In this document: in pieces, positions 56,501 to 62,889 of the stretch
Layout: the number at the start of each line of letters is the position of its first letter
Numbering within the stretch: the stretch's first letter is position 1
Assembly (NCBI GenBank): GCA_029204225.1
Contig: CM055102.1
Coordinates: forward strand, 29,545,632 to 29,609,631
Length of the DNA: 64,000 bases
Direction of reading: 5' to 3'
Source: Diphasiastrum complanatum
Lineage: Eukaryota; Streptophyta; Lycopodiopsida; Lycopodiales; Lycopodiaceae
The notes under the pieces: model-generated
What the model was told of the DNA's origin: nothing
Databases searched by the model: none
The model's input: the letters and a program-made list of their open reading frames with translations, nothing else
Translations under genes and position numbers: made by a program

Positions 56501-59500
56501 TACAACTTAAGAATGAGTAGAGTATAGAAGGAGATTTTCAATGGTGCTACTTGTTTGATGGGTAAGCATTTGCCTTCCGATAGGTCCCTCTACGCTCATC
56601 GTAGTTAAAACTCGAGAATACAAAAATCTAACAATGATAATTTCATGTGGACTTACTAGGGAAAGACACATTCCACATAAGTGTTTGGACTACCCATGAT
56701 TCAACTGAACATTATGCAAACCTTTAAAGTATACCTGACCTTTTGGATAGTCTAGTGTGTCATAGATTCCCACATACAAAAGTTGTAGAGAATCGAACTC
56801 CAAAGGATGTTTACACGGGTCAAAAAGCTTACGTAAGACATTTGAGGGTTTTTGAAAGTATTACATATGCTCACGTACCTAAGAATTCAAGGAGCAAATT
56901 GGATTCATCTCTTTCATTAAGTAGATGTTGATTTTTCTACATTGGCAACATTGGTAGAATTGATCTATTTCTAACCAAAGATCAGGTTATGGATTTGGAT
57001 CTTAAATTCTTCACGTGGTATCAAAGCTTGTGTTGCAGGTTATGAAAGGATCAACCACATTCATCAAGGATTTGGAGGAGATATCAATGCTAAAAAAGAA
57101 GGATCAAGTCATTGCAACATGGCTACATCAAGTGGATGGATCTAACATTCTTGATGTTGATGTAAAGGATCCTACTTTAGATGGTGATGATGAAGGACCT
57201 TCATCAAGTCAAAAGCCAAGGAGAACATCAAGGCAAAGGCAAACACCTTCGAGGCTCACATATGACGAGAAAGGTAAGCAAGTTGTTGGAGATACACACT
57301 TTACTTTCCTAACATCTTTTGGTGAATCTTCTTGTGTAGATGATGCTATGCAAGTAGATGGATGTTTTCATGATTTTCCAGAAACTAATGGATTTGGAAA
57401 AGAGGTCTTAGTCAATGGCTTTGATGGTCAAGTGGAATATCAAGAGGTTCATCTCAAAGGGCTTCAACAACACAAAAGGGAAAGTGGCAATTTGGAGCTA
57501 GTCAAGAGCATCAAAGGAGAGTCAATTGGCAAAGATGTCATGCATGTTATGGATCTGTTTTTGCAGGTTATTGAAGACTCGAGTAAGGTCAAAGGAGCAG
57601 CAAGGAAGTGTTGTTCAAGTTTACTTTACTTGTTCTATCTCATGTTTGAGCAATTTCATGTGAATGTGTGCAAATTGTCAAGATATGGTAAAACTATCAT
57701 TTTGATGTTGGAGTTGTACTAGCATTCTTGGCTGGTTTTGCTGACGGAAATGAAGCTATTGGAGGTTCATTATGTCACTCATTCATGATCAAGTCATCAA
57801 GTGATGATGGCATCTTGTGGCAAGATGGAGATGGAGGCTCATTCATGGAGTTTCATGGTGAATACATGGCAAGAAAGGACAAAGAGGGAGGATACAAGCA
57901 AGCAAATGGTTATCACTCACATTTATTGTTTGGTTGCTGTAATTTTTCAGAGAGTTCAAAGTTTATAGCATAGAGGAATCATCTCATTCACATTCTATTT
58001 GGTTCTTCATGTTCTATTCACATCATGACATGTAAAATTAATATAAGAAATAGTGAAGCATCCCAAGTGGACACTATTCTCTATATCGATTGTGAAAGCT
58101 ACTATAAAACCTTGGAAAGGAGGTCTATACTTAGGATGGAGATAATTCTAAAGTTGGATCAAAGTTCTATGGTCAAAATCATGCTAGGAGCAAGCATATT
58201 GAGGTGGCATATCACTTTGTGAGGGAGCAAGTCTTGGCAAAGGAGGTGGAGCTTCAACATGTTTCTTCAAAGGAATGTGTAACTGATATCTTTACCAAAG
58301 CATTGGGAAAAGACTTATTTATGAAGCATAGGACTTCACTTGGAGTGTTCTCATAGTCTATGCTAAAACTAGTTGAAAAGGGAGTGTGAGAAATTTTAAC
58401 TAGTTTTGCTATTTTGGTCACATTTGTATATTTGGCAATTGAGGCCAATTTTCATATTAGACTTAGAGTTTGACTTTTCAAAGTTATATTAGTCTAAAAG
58501 CATTTGAATAAACACTTTTTGAAAGTGTGGGAAAGTGCAGTACACGAGTTTTAGTAAATTCAAATTTGAATGGTGGAGACATTGAATCTAGTCCACATTA
58601 ATGCTAGGGTTTTTGTTATGGAGAGAAACCAAACTCATTAATGAGTCATGGATCTGCTATATATAGTTGCCTATCACTGAAATGGTAGGCCCCATCTAGA
58701 TAACTCAAGCAACTATGGTAAATAACTTGGGACTACAAAAGGTAACCTAGGCCCCATGTAGCCAGTTTAGGAATATTGTCGGAGCCAAGCCTATGAATGG
58801 TCGTGATAGAGCAAATTGGGTGTGAAGAATGGTTGGAAGCAACACAAATGCACGCATTGGTTGAAAGCTCATTGGTATAGATTGTTAAGGGAGGAGCAAA
58901 GATATATGCCAACAAGGATGATGATACATTGGCCTTGAGTACTAATGGGCTACAAAGAGTGTGCAAATGGCCCACAGTCACATACCAATTTAGATTGTTG
59001 AAATATAGCTATGATGATTGTATTTGACACTAGGTAATAATACAAAGATGACGTAGTAACATAGCAAGTAATTGATAATAACTTTTTCCATGAAAATAAG
59101 CAATGAATATAAGGAGAACGATCATAGATCCTAATTGTTGGATGCTTTTCAATAGTGGGCTACAAAACTCCTTAAAATTGGGTGTTGTTGGTCACAATGG
59201 GCTGTGAATTGCCTTGCTCCAACAATTAACCACCAAGAAGAAATAAAACTGCTCCTTGACCTCCAACGATGAGTTGTAACGAAAAATCCTTGTCAACCAT
59301 AGTTGATAATCCTCTATTTCTAGCGATGGGAGCTCAAGATTCCCTGGATAGCAAAGAAAAGATTTGTCCACAACCTTGTAAACTTCTATAAGCCCAAATC
59401 AAGAACAAGAGCATACAACATCACATGGTAACAAACAGAGAATTCACGTTTTTTCCCAGGCCCTTTAATGTTTTTTTTTAACTTATATGAAAAAAAATTA

Positions 59501-60860
59501 TCAAAAAAAAAAAGCAATCCGGCCAGCGGAACGCTGTCCAGAAAGCTGGCTATCGGGAATGCTCGTTCCGGATTCTGACGCTATTGCAGTGGAACGCGAT
59601 CCGCTGCGACATTGCTTTTGATTGCGGCCATATATACATAGAAAACTTCCAACTGCTAAAATGACAAGTGTTTTGAGTCTAAACCCGACTTGGCATATAT
59701 GATCAACTATCGTTGATCGTATAGGGAAGCTTGTTTGCATTGGAGGATCTATAAATCAAAATGAGCTAGTCCAAGTCATACTTAATGGCTTGAGAGAAGA
59801 GTATGAGAACCTTGTCCAATCCTATGCCATCAAGGAGGATCTACCTACTTTGGAGGCTGTGCAAGGAGTGCTAATGGTTGAAGAATCAACACATGAGAAT
59901 AAGCTATTAAGGATGGAAAAGTTATCACTCAACCATAGTGGTGATGGCAAAGCTCTTTTTGCCAAGCGCAAAGGGAAGAGCAAAAATCAACACCAACAAT
60001 TCTCCAAGGACAAAGCAAAGGATAAAGACCAAGATGGAGAGGAGGATGACCCTAAAGGACACATTTTAAGTTGTTAGACAAAATATTCCAAATAATAGAA
60101 CTTCTCATTGTTCCTTAAGGACATATCAATACGTAAAATGGAAAGTCAAAGATGATACGAAAGAGGACTCCCGACTGCAAAAAACCTAGCATGCCCTATT
60201 TCTTAGTATTACCACATTCAGAAGAACTTTGGCAGCACACAATGAAGCGCAAATCTCGTTGAAACAAAACACAGCTCGTCGACCTTATCAGGTTAATTGT
60301 AAGGTTGCAAACTGAAAGCTACTCTTCTCAGTCATCAAAATACTGGAAACCTCCAAGCAGGACTACGGTATGGAACCCACCGCAACTAACATGAAATTGA
60401 GTCTAATTTGCTGAATGCTGTTCAAATTATTAAGAGAAAAATCCATACAAGCATGATATTTGAAAAGGAAGAGCCTAGTAGCCACACAATTTACATTGTA
60501 CTTCCGATGACAAAAACAGATCCTTTTCTTGAAATATACAGAAGTCAAACCTAAACCGCGTGAGTTACCTTGAAGGTCTTGCTGACCCTGACTCACTCTG
60601 AAAAACTGCGCAATTTTCTCAGACTTTGCTGCTGAAGCTAAAAGGCTGGCCAGCTTCTTTAAACCCTGTACTCTCAGGAATGAAAACTCTGCCCTAGCGT
60701 CCCGCAACCCAGTTCGAAGAGCGAGCACAACCTCCCTGTATTGCCTCTGATTTGTCAAAGAGACGACGAGTTCAGCAACGGGTGCTTGCGGACCAGACGC
60801 AGGCGATGTGGATGAAGATATTAAAAAGTCTTGGGCCCAGGCAGGCGGCCCCAGAAACAT
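33096..60860 (-). CDS. Cdc14 / SIN-component family protein, five exons (join of parts listed separately)
   Basis: The spliced product is 306 residues from exons 60860-60569, 53787-53582, 51475-51377, 40475-40402 and 33345-33096. All introns are GT-AG and the codon phases (1, 0, 0, 2) fit exactly, giving an open frame of 921 nt. The protein is predicted to be soluble and alpha-helical (armadillo-like), without signal peptide or membrane segment. Conserved blocks are ALRVLEGCCLL (141-151), CLDALLPLLLDSSTNQ (183-198) and RLKCVEFLLLFVGQLLP (224-240). From memory these match the plant family annotated as 'Cell division control protein 14, SIN component' (Pfam PF08045). In fission yeast that Cdc14 partners kinase Sid1 in septation signalling; the plant role is not established. 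About 97% of the span is intron. No other host gene was found in the window. Confidence 0.85.
34420..34710. repeat. GAATCG/TTCGAA-rich self-complementary repeat
   Basis: It starts 'gccgattcgaatcgggccgattcgagcggttc' and ends 'ggttcgaaatggttcgaatgattcgaaccatggttcgagg', each part largely palindromic, with A- and T-runs between (34576-34624). TTCGAA or its near variants occur about eight times. It may be a MITE or SINE-like insertion; termini were not determined. Confidence 0.6.
36450..38300 (+). other. decayed coding-like region of unknown origin in intron 4
   Basis: Several plus-strand frames of 60-85 residues in different registers (36658-36858, 36920-37126, 37164-37358, 37570-37764) suggest a broken former ORF, for example FIKDIKNCPLPLESDHHALLLK and VNEWAHGDAQEEDA. 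I do not recognise the family. It could be a retrotransposon or a processed pseudogene. Confidence 0.3.
37395..37570. repeat. tandem duplication of about 88 bp
   Basis: The segment 'catctaatcggatatgtggaagg...cttctggaagattattgacaaac' is repeated as 'catcttattggatatgtggaagg...cttctggaagactattgacaaac', each followed by 'gaata(at)attaaatc'. The copies differ at few positions, so the duplication is fairly young relative to the decay of its surroundings. Confidence 0.8.
40402..40475 (-). CDS. Cdc14/SIN-like gene, exon 4 (residues 200-223 plus two bases)
   Basis: A 74-nt exon too short to stand out by itself. It was found because the family requires about 25 residues between exon 3 and the RLKC block. 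Acceptor TGAAACAG ends at 40476, the coding reads ELDRLHGIQKIVDLAQNKHV then DKRL, and the donor GTATGG starts at 40401. It ends with AG, completing to AGG (Arg224) with the first base of exon 5. Confidence 0.85.
41400..42870 (-). mobile_element. Ty1/copia relic H (3' half of RT, RNase H, part of LTR)
   Basis: On the minus strand, RT residues YVDDLIITGNNQG (about 42720) and MTDLNLMHYCLGVQV lead into RNase H blocks KLSKLDESQPFDGTLYKQLV, RPDISYAIGIVSQFMAAP and the terminal TKHFEIHYHFICERLLSKEI...LADIFTKPLV (41970-41800). Frames change at about 42600 and 42230. The 5' boundary is near 42870, next to the LINE 3' end. Sequence after the stop at about 41790 contains the hairpin-forming GCCTCGTGGCGAGGC (41655) and may be the LTR; its end is unknown. 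Confidence 0.8.
43071..44371 (-). pseudogene. LINE 1 RT thumb and C-terminal cysteine-rich domain
   Basis: The frame at 44371-43802 starts within the region shared with the previous one and contains WGLGVNIGKTKDMVFN, YLGVLFSGP and TTLYVAETWCVGLPSSHW. After another shift, 43745-43071 has LRVSSHQLAIEIGRF and the cysteine-rich CQFCSLGEVESEEHFIFRC, typical of this LINE clade. An Asp-rich tract (about 43260-43310) and unrelated-looking sequence follow. Confidence 0.8.
44332..45500 (-). pseudogene. LINE 1 reverse transcriptase core
   Basis: The frame is open from about 45500 (PWYDTECRSLHQSVTHSRI) without a start codon, as expected inside ORF2. RT landmarks: KMKSHKARDIEDLESELL, PIHKNGDPMIPSNYRTIMI, CCFVDFRKAFDYVPR (catalytic Asp), GVKQGCSRSPVLFGLYIDEL and LLYADDLVLL (catalytic YADD) at about 44425. 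All polymerase motifs are intact until a frameshift near 44350-44370. The domestic host gene reads in the same direction, so a chimeric transcript is conceivable but no splice signal was evaluated. Confidence 0.85.
45635..46075 (-). pseudogene. LINE 1 ORF1-like coiled-coil protein fragment
   Basis: From MKADFQLLKHELSQLKGIV the protein shows heptad-spaced Leu/Val through SLLKEKNVLQSKVASLEQVI, a clear coiled coil of about 60 residues. A polar tail with DSWAAVVQKGTKP follows; 'SWAAVV' is typical of plant LINE ORF1 proteins. No zinc knuckle is present before the stop at 45635. The frame is open upstream of the Met to about 46075 (PYTPSKSTELFSSWEADQ). ORF1 proteins bind element RNA. Confidence 0.6.
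46000..46837 (-). pseudogene. LINE 2 reverse transcriptase with internal deletion
   Basis: Frame 46837-46334 contains LSSRPTHCDLFALDVVEATI, KLKNNRTFDIDVLSVELLKP and VVDGFPIPWATNPLHPILK, the start of RT. Frame 46422-45985 continues with HNYRTIMIGHTMAKLYATIL and DHVLTLRTIIEEAKH, then jumps to DSILAKVVALYERVLARI. The intervening FRKAFD block of RT, about 35 residues in relic 1, is missing. The frame ends after SNVGVKQGCPLSP. Confidence 0.8.
47058..48074 (-). pseudogene. LINE 2 apurinic-type endonuclease domain
   Basis: The first frame (48074-47685) has VTFGFWNCGGLSAS and DFLLFAETYD, matching the N-terminal strand and the metal-binding Glu of APE-type endonucleases. After a shift near 47660 the second frame has VCYFAPH, LLAGDFNARTAAHQ (active-site GDFN), HSVVDYVIASLAL and VLADHSLLYLSF (the terminal SDH/ADH motif). 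This enzyme nicks the target DNA to start insertion. The first ~35 residues are translated from a dispersed GGATCGC-type repeat and are not original. Confidence 0.8.
47985..48090. repeat. dispersed self-complementary repeat GCAGTGGATCGCGATCCGCTGC, copy 1
   Basis: A 22-bp near-perfect palindrome (48000 area) followed by 'ttcggatcgtgcgatccggaacg' and 'cagcgatccgcaacccggatcgcaa' and a T-run. Similar words occur at 48515-48600 and 59510-59625. The T-run at one end resembles a retroposed tail. Confidence 0.7.
48515..48600. repeat. dispersed GGATTGCGTTCC-type repeat, copy 2
   Basis: Reads 'cccggattgcgttccaaaacgcgtttcggaacgcgga' and, downstream, 'ggggctatcgggctgctcc'. It shares CCGGATTGC, GGAACGCG and the 'gctatcggg' word with the copy at 59.5 kb. 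Confidence 0.6.
49660..49985 (+). repeat. candidate solo LTR
   Basis: TATTTATATG at 49861-49870 looks like a TATA box, followed by pyrimidine-rich sequence (CTTCTTCTT repeats at about 49952-49977) as in LTR R/U5 regions. No pol sequence is attached and termini are unclear. Confidence 0.25.
50090..50132. repeat. (GA)n microsatellite, about 43 bp
   Basis: Pure GA dinucleotide run within intron 3 of the host gene. Confidence 0.95.
51377..51475 (-). CDS. Cdc14/SIN-like gene, exon 3 (residues 167-199)
   Basis: 99 nt, phase 0 at both ends. Acceptor CTGGTTGCAG ends at 51476 and the donor GTGCAC starts at 51376. It encodes EILELLWVGG, then the most conserved block CLDALLPLLLDSSTNQK. A plus-strand frame overlapping it is non-coding. 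Confidence 0.85.
51476..53581 (-). other. intron 2 of the Cdc14/SIN-like gene (2.1 kb)
   Basis: The smallest intron; starts GTTTTT and ends TTGCAG in minus-strand sense. No transposon coding sequence was recognised in it. It contains a dinucleotide run close to the donor. Confidence 0.8.
53461..53510. repeat. (CT)n plus C-run, intron 2
   Basis: About 43 bp of CT followed by eight C on the plus strand, i.e. G-run then (GA)n in the sense of the gene, starting 72 bp after the exon 2 donor. Confidence 0.95.
53582..53787 (-). CDS. Cdc14/SIN-like gene, exon 2 (residues 98-166)
   Basis: Acceptor GTGTTTAACAG ends at 53788. The exon completes codon 98 (G|TC, Val) and reads VVPTLFHHTL, a Pro/Thr-rich loop, then PPTIGEIVLALRVLEGCCLL and SRTLASQHMGVK. 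The donor is GTTTTT at 53581, in phase 0. The alternative acceptor ACAG at about 53681 would give a shorter exon in the same phase, but the longer one retains VPTLFHH, which is conserved in the family as I recall it. A plus-strand open frame over this exon is only its antisense shadow. Confidence 0.85.
55514..55566. repeat. near-perfect inverted repeat, 26-bp arms, 1-bp spacer
   Basis: Left arm 55514-55539 starts TTGGTGGCATCTCT and ends TTCCTTGTTGC; right arm 55541-55566 is its reverse complement with one mismatch. Beyond the arms the similarity falls off within ten bases. In RNA it would fold into a very stable hairpin with almost no loop; in DNA it could be the centre of a deleted inverted-repeat element. 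Confidence 0.9.
56700..58384 (+). mobile_element. Ty1/copia relic E (integrase end, linker, RNase H end)
   Basis: Plus-strand pieces: integrase C-terminus (NRTPKDVYTGQKAYVRHLRV, AHVPKNSRSKLDS) at 56780-56915, a linker-like region, then the RNase H end at about 58170-58330 (KHIEVAYHFVREQVLAKEVE and DIFTKALGKDLFMKH) and a purine tract before the LTR at 58385. RT is absent. The RNase H end and LTR closely match relic B, so both belong to one family. It lies in intron 1 of the host gene, antisense to it. Confidence 0.75.
57015..57722 (+). pseudogene. open frame of 235 codons inside copia E, mostly unidentified
   Basis: The first 80 residues contain an acidic stretch (DVDVKDPTLDGDDEGPSSS) and a basic one (QKPRRTSRQRQTPSRL), a combination seen in the linker between copia integrase and RT. 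Residues 90-235 (for example SFGESSCVDDAMQVDG) resemble nothing I recognise, and no RT motif occurs. The upstream sequence TGGTATCAAAGC at about 57016 resembles a primer-binding site, but a gag does not follow. It may be an element-internal remnant or an inserted fragment. Confidence 0.3.
58385..58670 (+). repeat. LTR of copia E, related to the LTR at 8944
   Basis: Begins TGTGAGAAATTTTAACTAGTTTTG after the polypurine tract. It follows the 8944 LTR through 'gaggccaatttt', 'agacttagagtttgacttttc', 'aataaacactttt' and 'gaaagtgtggga', with small indels, up to a TATATATAG near 58658. Downstream of the TATA box the two LTRs no longer match: this copy lacks the (CT)n tract. Confidence 0.75.
58671..59505. 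other. non-coding part of intron 1
   Basis: No recognised coding block or repeat. It may include the diverged R/U5 part of the copia E LTR. Confidence 0.35.
59510..59630. repeat. dispersed GGAACGCGATCCGCTGC-type repeat, copy 3
   Basis: Starts after an A-run with 'gcaatccggccagcggaacgctg', contains 'gctatcggg' and ends with 'gcagtggaacgcgatccgctgc', the same word as at 48.0 kb with one changed position. The A-run at one end mirrors the T-run of copy 1. Confidence 0.65.
59760..60075 (+). pseudogene. Ty1/copia gag fragment
   Basis: Residues ELVQVILNGLREEYENLVQS, then IKEDLPTLEAVQGVLMVEES and HENKLLRMEKLSL, followed by a Lys/Asp-rich tail. This is the second half of a copia gag, homologous to the same region in element D (LRDEYDNIVQAYVVKEELPS). 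It has no zinc knuckle and nothing copia-like continues after 60075. It is located 500 bp inside intron 1 of the host gene, antisense. Confidence 0.8.
60569..60860 (-). CDS. Cdc14/SIN-like gene, exon 1 (residues 1-97 and first base of codon 98)
   Basis: Start taken at the ATG at 60860 (MFLGPPAWAQDFL). An in-frame ATG nine codons upstream (60887, MMCLCVFDR) is possible but less like the family, where the protein begins close before the first helix. Residues 31-96 (VVSLTNQRQYREVVLALRTG, ARAEFSFLRVQGLKKLASLL, KIAQFFRVS) form amphipathic helices. The exon ends CAAG and is followed by the donor GTAACT at 60568. Codon bias and GC content are higher than in the flanking repeats, as expected for a functional exon. 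Confidence 0.85.
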
Positions 60861-61042
60861 CCTATCGAAAACGCACAGACACATCAATCATTGATACTGA
60901 TACCGCTTTCTCGACTTCCACTGAATAAGGATGTCTCATTTCACTCTTGACTGATCTAACTTGCAGCCATTCCCTAACAGCACGCAAAATTTGCCTGGTT
61001 CCTTATGCCATGGATGATGGAAGTAGCATTTGAAGACGATTC

Positions 61043-61150
61043 CCTGAAATCAGAGCTCTTAATCTAATATTAAAACGGCGGCTCTGAATCTGATATCACA
61101 AGGGAAGCTCTGAATCTGATATTAGAGTGCCGGAGCTCTGAATCTGGTGC
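61043..61150. repeat. tandem repeat 'gctctgaatctgatatta'
   Basis: Four imperfect copies of an ~18-bp core (GAGCTCTTAATCTAATATTA, GGCTCTGAATCTGATATC, AGCTCTGAATCTGATATTAG, AGCTCTGAATCTGGTG) separated by 10-15 bp, about 190-290 bp upstream of the start codon of the host gene. Confidence 0.8.
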
Positions 61151-61584
61151 TGTGAAACAAGCATTTAGAGGCGACTGCTTGAAATCAGTGTCGAGATCTT
61201 CCGATGTTTTTTCAGATTGAACAAAAAGGAATGCTGTAGCGGCCAGCCTGCGATCGTCTGTAAAGCATCTAGATTCTAGATGCGCTGCTCAGATGTAATT
61301 ATTGCATTAGGATTCCCATAACACACACAGAGTAGCAGAGCTGCAGAGGAGAAACGATACTTCCTGTATGTATTAAATAATAAAAAAGCAAACAGACGGA
61401 TAATGAGGGAAGCCCAGTCGAAGGTCAAGGGAAGGGTTCGACTCCAGTTCGCCACACAAATGAGAACATAAAACATAAAACAGCTTATTGGTCACGCTGA
61501 CTATGCGAGATTTTAGGTAAGTATGGTCTTTTAGGGCCCTTTTGTAATATGGAATGGGCCTGGGCACAGGCCATTCCTAATGGA

Positions 61585-61710
61585 TTTTTTTTTACTTTTT
61601 CACATGCCATTTAAAAAGCATAATTAGCACTTCTATTTTTTTGGACCAATCAAAAAGTGCCACGTGGCAATCTAACGCGGATTGATGTGCAGTCTAACGC
61701 GCGCATGGAA
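61585..61710. repeat. G-box-bearing dispersed repeat, copy 1
   Basis: Words 'actttttcacatgc', 'aagcataattagcac' and 'gtgccacgtggcaat' recur in the same order at 62.63-62.75 kb. CACGTG is at 61661-61666. It may be part of a MITE or LTR. Confidence 0.55.
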
Positions 61711-62629
61711 TGAGCGTGTCAGAATTTTTTTTAAAAGCCACTGACATTTTTTGCTTTTTAAAGAGCCCAAAAAATGGGCGTAATACCCACAAAGAATCCA
61801 TTACGCATTTGAGAGCACGGGCGAGGGCACCGTTGCACCCTTGAAGGGAGGTATGTAAGAATGGGGTACATTCCCACTTTGAGGGCTCTATGCATTTGAG
61901 GACACATGCCCGAGAAATGTGTAAAGCCCAAACAATAGGGCTTGACTCTTGATTTTTTTTAGTGACTTTTTTGGAACACATGTCGGAATCAGTGATTCCG
62001 AGATAACTATGGGAGGTGTCACTACGGACATAAATTTTCATAGCTCATGGACAAATTCCCATGTAAGGAATTCTATTCATAATGCCCTACCCGTCACAAT
62101 GAAATTATGGCATGTGAAGTACTAAAAAAATTGGATGAGCATATTTTGCACCACCCATTGCCACATTCACAAATCTACGGGGGAATGAAACAACCATTAT
62201 GAAAAGATGGTGGTATCATCCCCCATCTCCACTAGATGGCTGTGGCACCACCAGTATCATTGCAGTGGTCGTGCAGAATACGCTCATCCAAAAACTCAAG
62301 GAAGTTCTTTACATCACTATAATTAAATTCTTGTTAAAACTTGTGTGGAGGTCTTTAACAAATGAACTTTTGCAAGTGTAAAGATGACTTTGAGACCTAT
62401 TTTTGTGATTGAAATTTTTGGTCACACTTTCTCACTTGTTATAGTGTGTAATCTTCTGTTACGAATTTGTAATGCCTTTTAAGTATTATGAAAGGTGTCG
62501 AGCAGAGGCCATTCTGCTTGATAAGGATTTCCATAATTTTTAAGGCGAGGCCCATAGGGGTTGAACCTACAAACTGGAAAGCCAAACTGGGCATAATGTC
62601 CACTGCCTGGCACATTTCATTGTGTAATG

Positions 62630-62755
62630 GGTACTTTGACTTTTTCACAAGTACATTGTGAAGCATAATAAGCAGTTTGACTTTGACTCTAGACGTGTCA
62701 CGTGGCAATTGTACGGACGTGCAAGGTTGAAAGTGCAGCACGTCCGTTTGGAAAA
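62630..62755. repeat. G-box-bearing dispersed repeat, copy 2
   Basis: Words 'gactttttcacaagt', 'aagcataataagcag' and 'gtgtcacgtggcaat' parallel copy 1; CACGTG is at 62699-62704. It is followed by 'ggacgtgc...gcacgtcc', a short inverted repeat. Confidence 0.55.
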
Positions 62756-62889
62756 ATACATATATATTCTACTATTTAATTTGTTCAAAAAAAGGAAATA
62801 ATAGTCTCACAAGATATCCATTACGAATTTGTTTATATACCAAGAGAAGATATGAGGTAGTTTTCCAACCTTCTATTCTTTCATCTTCA

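Larger units (their letters stand above)
53788..60568 (-). other. intron 1 of the Cdc14/SIN-like gene (6.8 kb)
   Basis: Starts GTAACT and ends TAACAG in minus-strand sense. It contains copia relic E and a gag scrap, both antisense to the gene, a near-perfect 53-nt hairpin at 55.5 kb, and a copy of the GGATCGC-type repeat at 59.5 kb. Confidence 0.8.
60861..62885 (-). promoter_or_regulatory. upstream region of the Cdc14/SIN-like gene
   Basis: About 2 kb without coding blocks, upstream of exon 1. No TATA box could be tied to a start site, so the transcription start is unknown, and an upstream non-coding exon cannot be excluded. It contains a short tandem repeat at 61.05-61.15 kb and two copies of a G-box-containing repeat. 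Confidence 0.4.

Noticed and set aside
57011-57029. TGGTATCAAAGCT as a primer-binding site of another LTR element
   Set aside because: No LTR could be delimited before it, and the following sequence is not a gag. A chance match inside copia E is as likely.
61276-62041. Minus-strand frames upstream of the Cdc14/SIN-like gene (66-115 codons)
   Set aside because: No family resemblance and no conserved splice context; they overlap a dispersed repeat with homopolymers.
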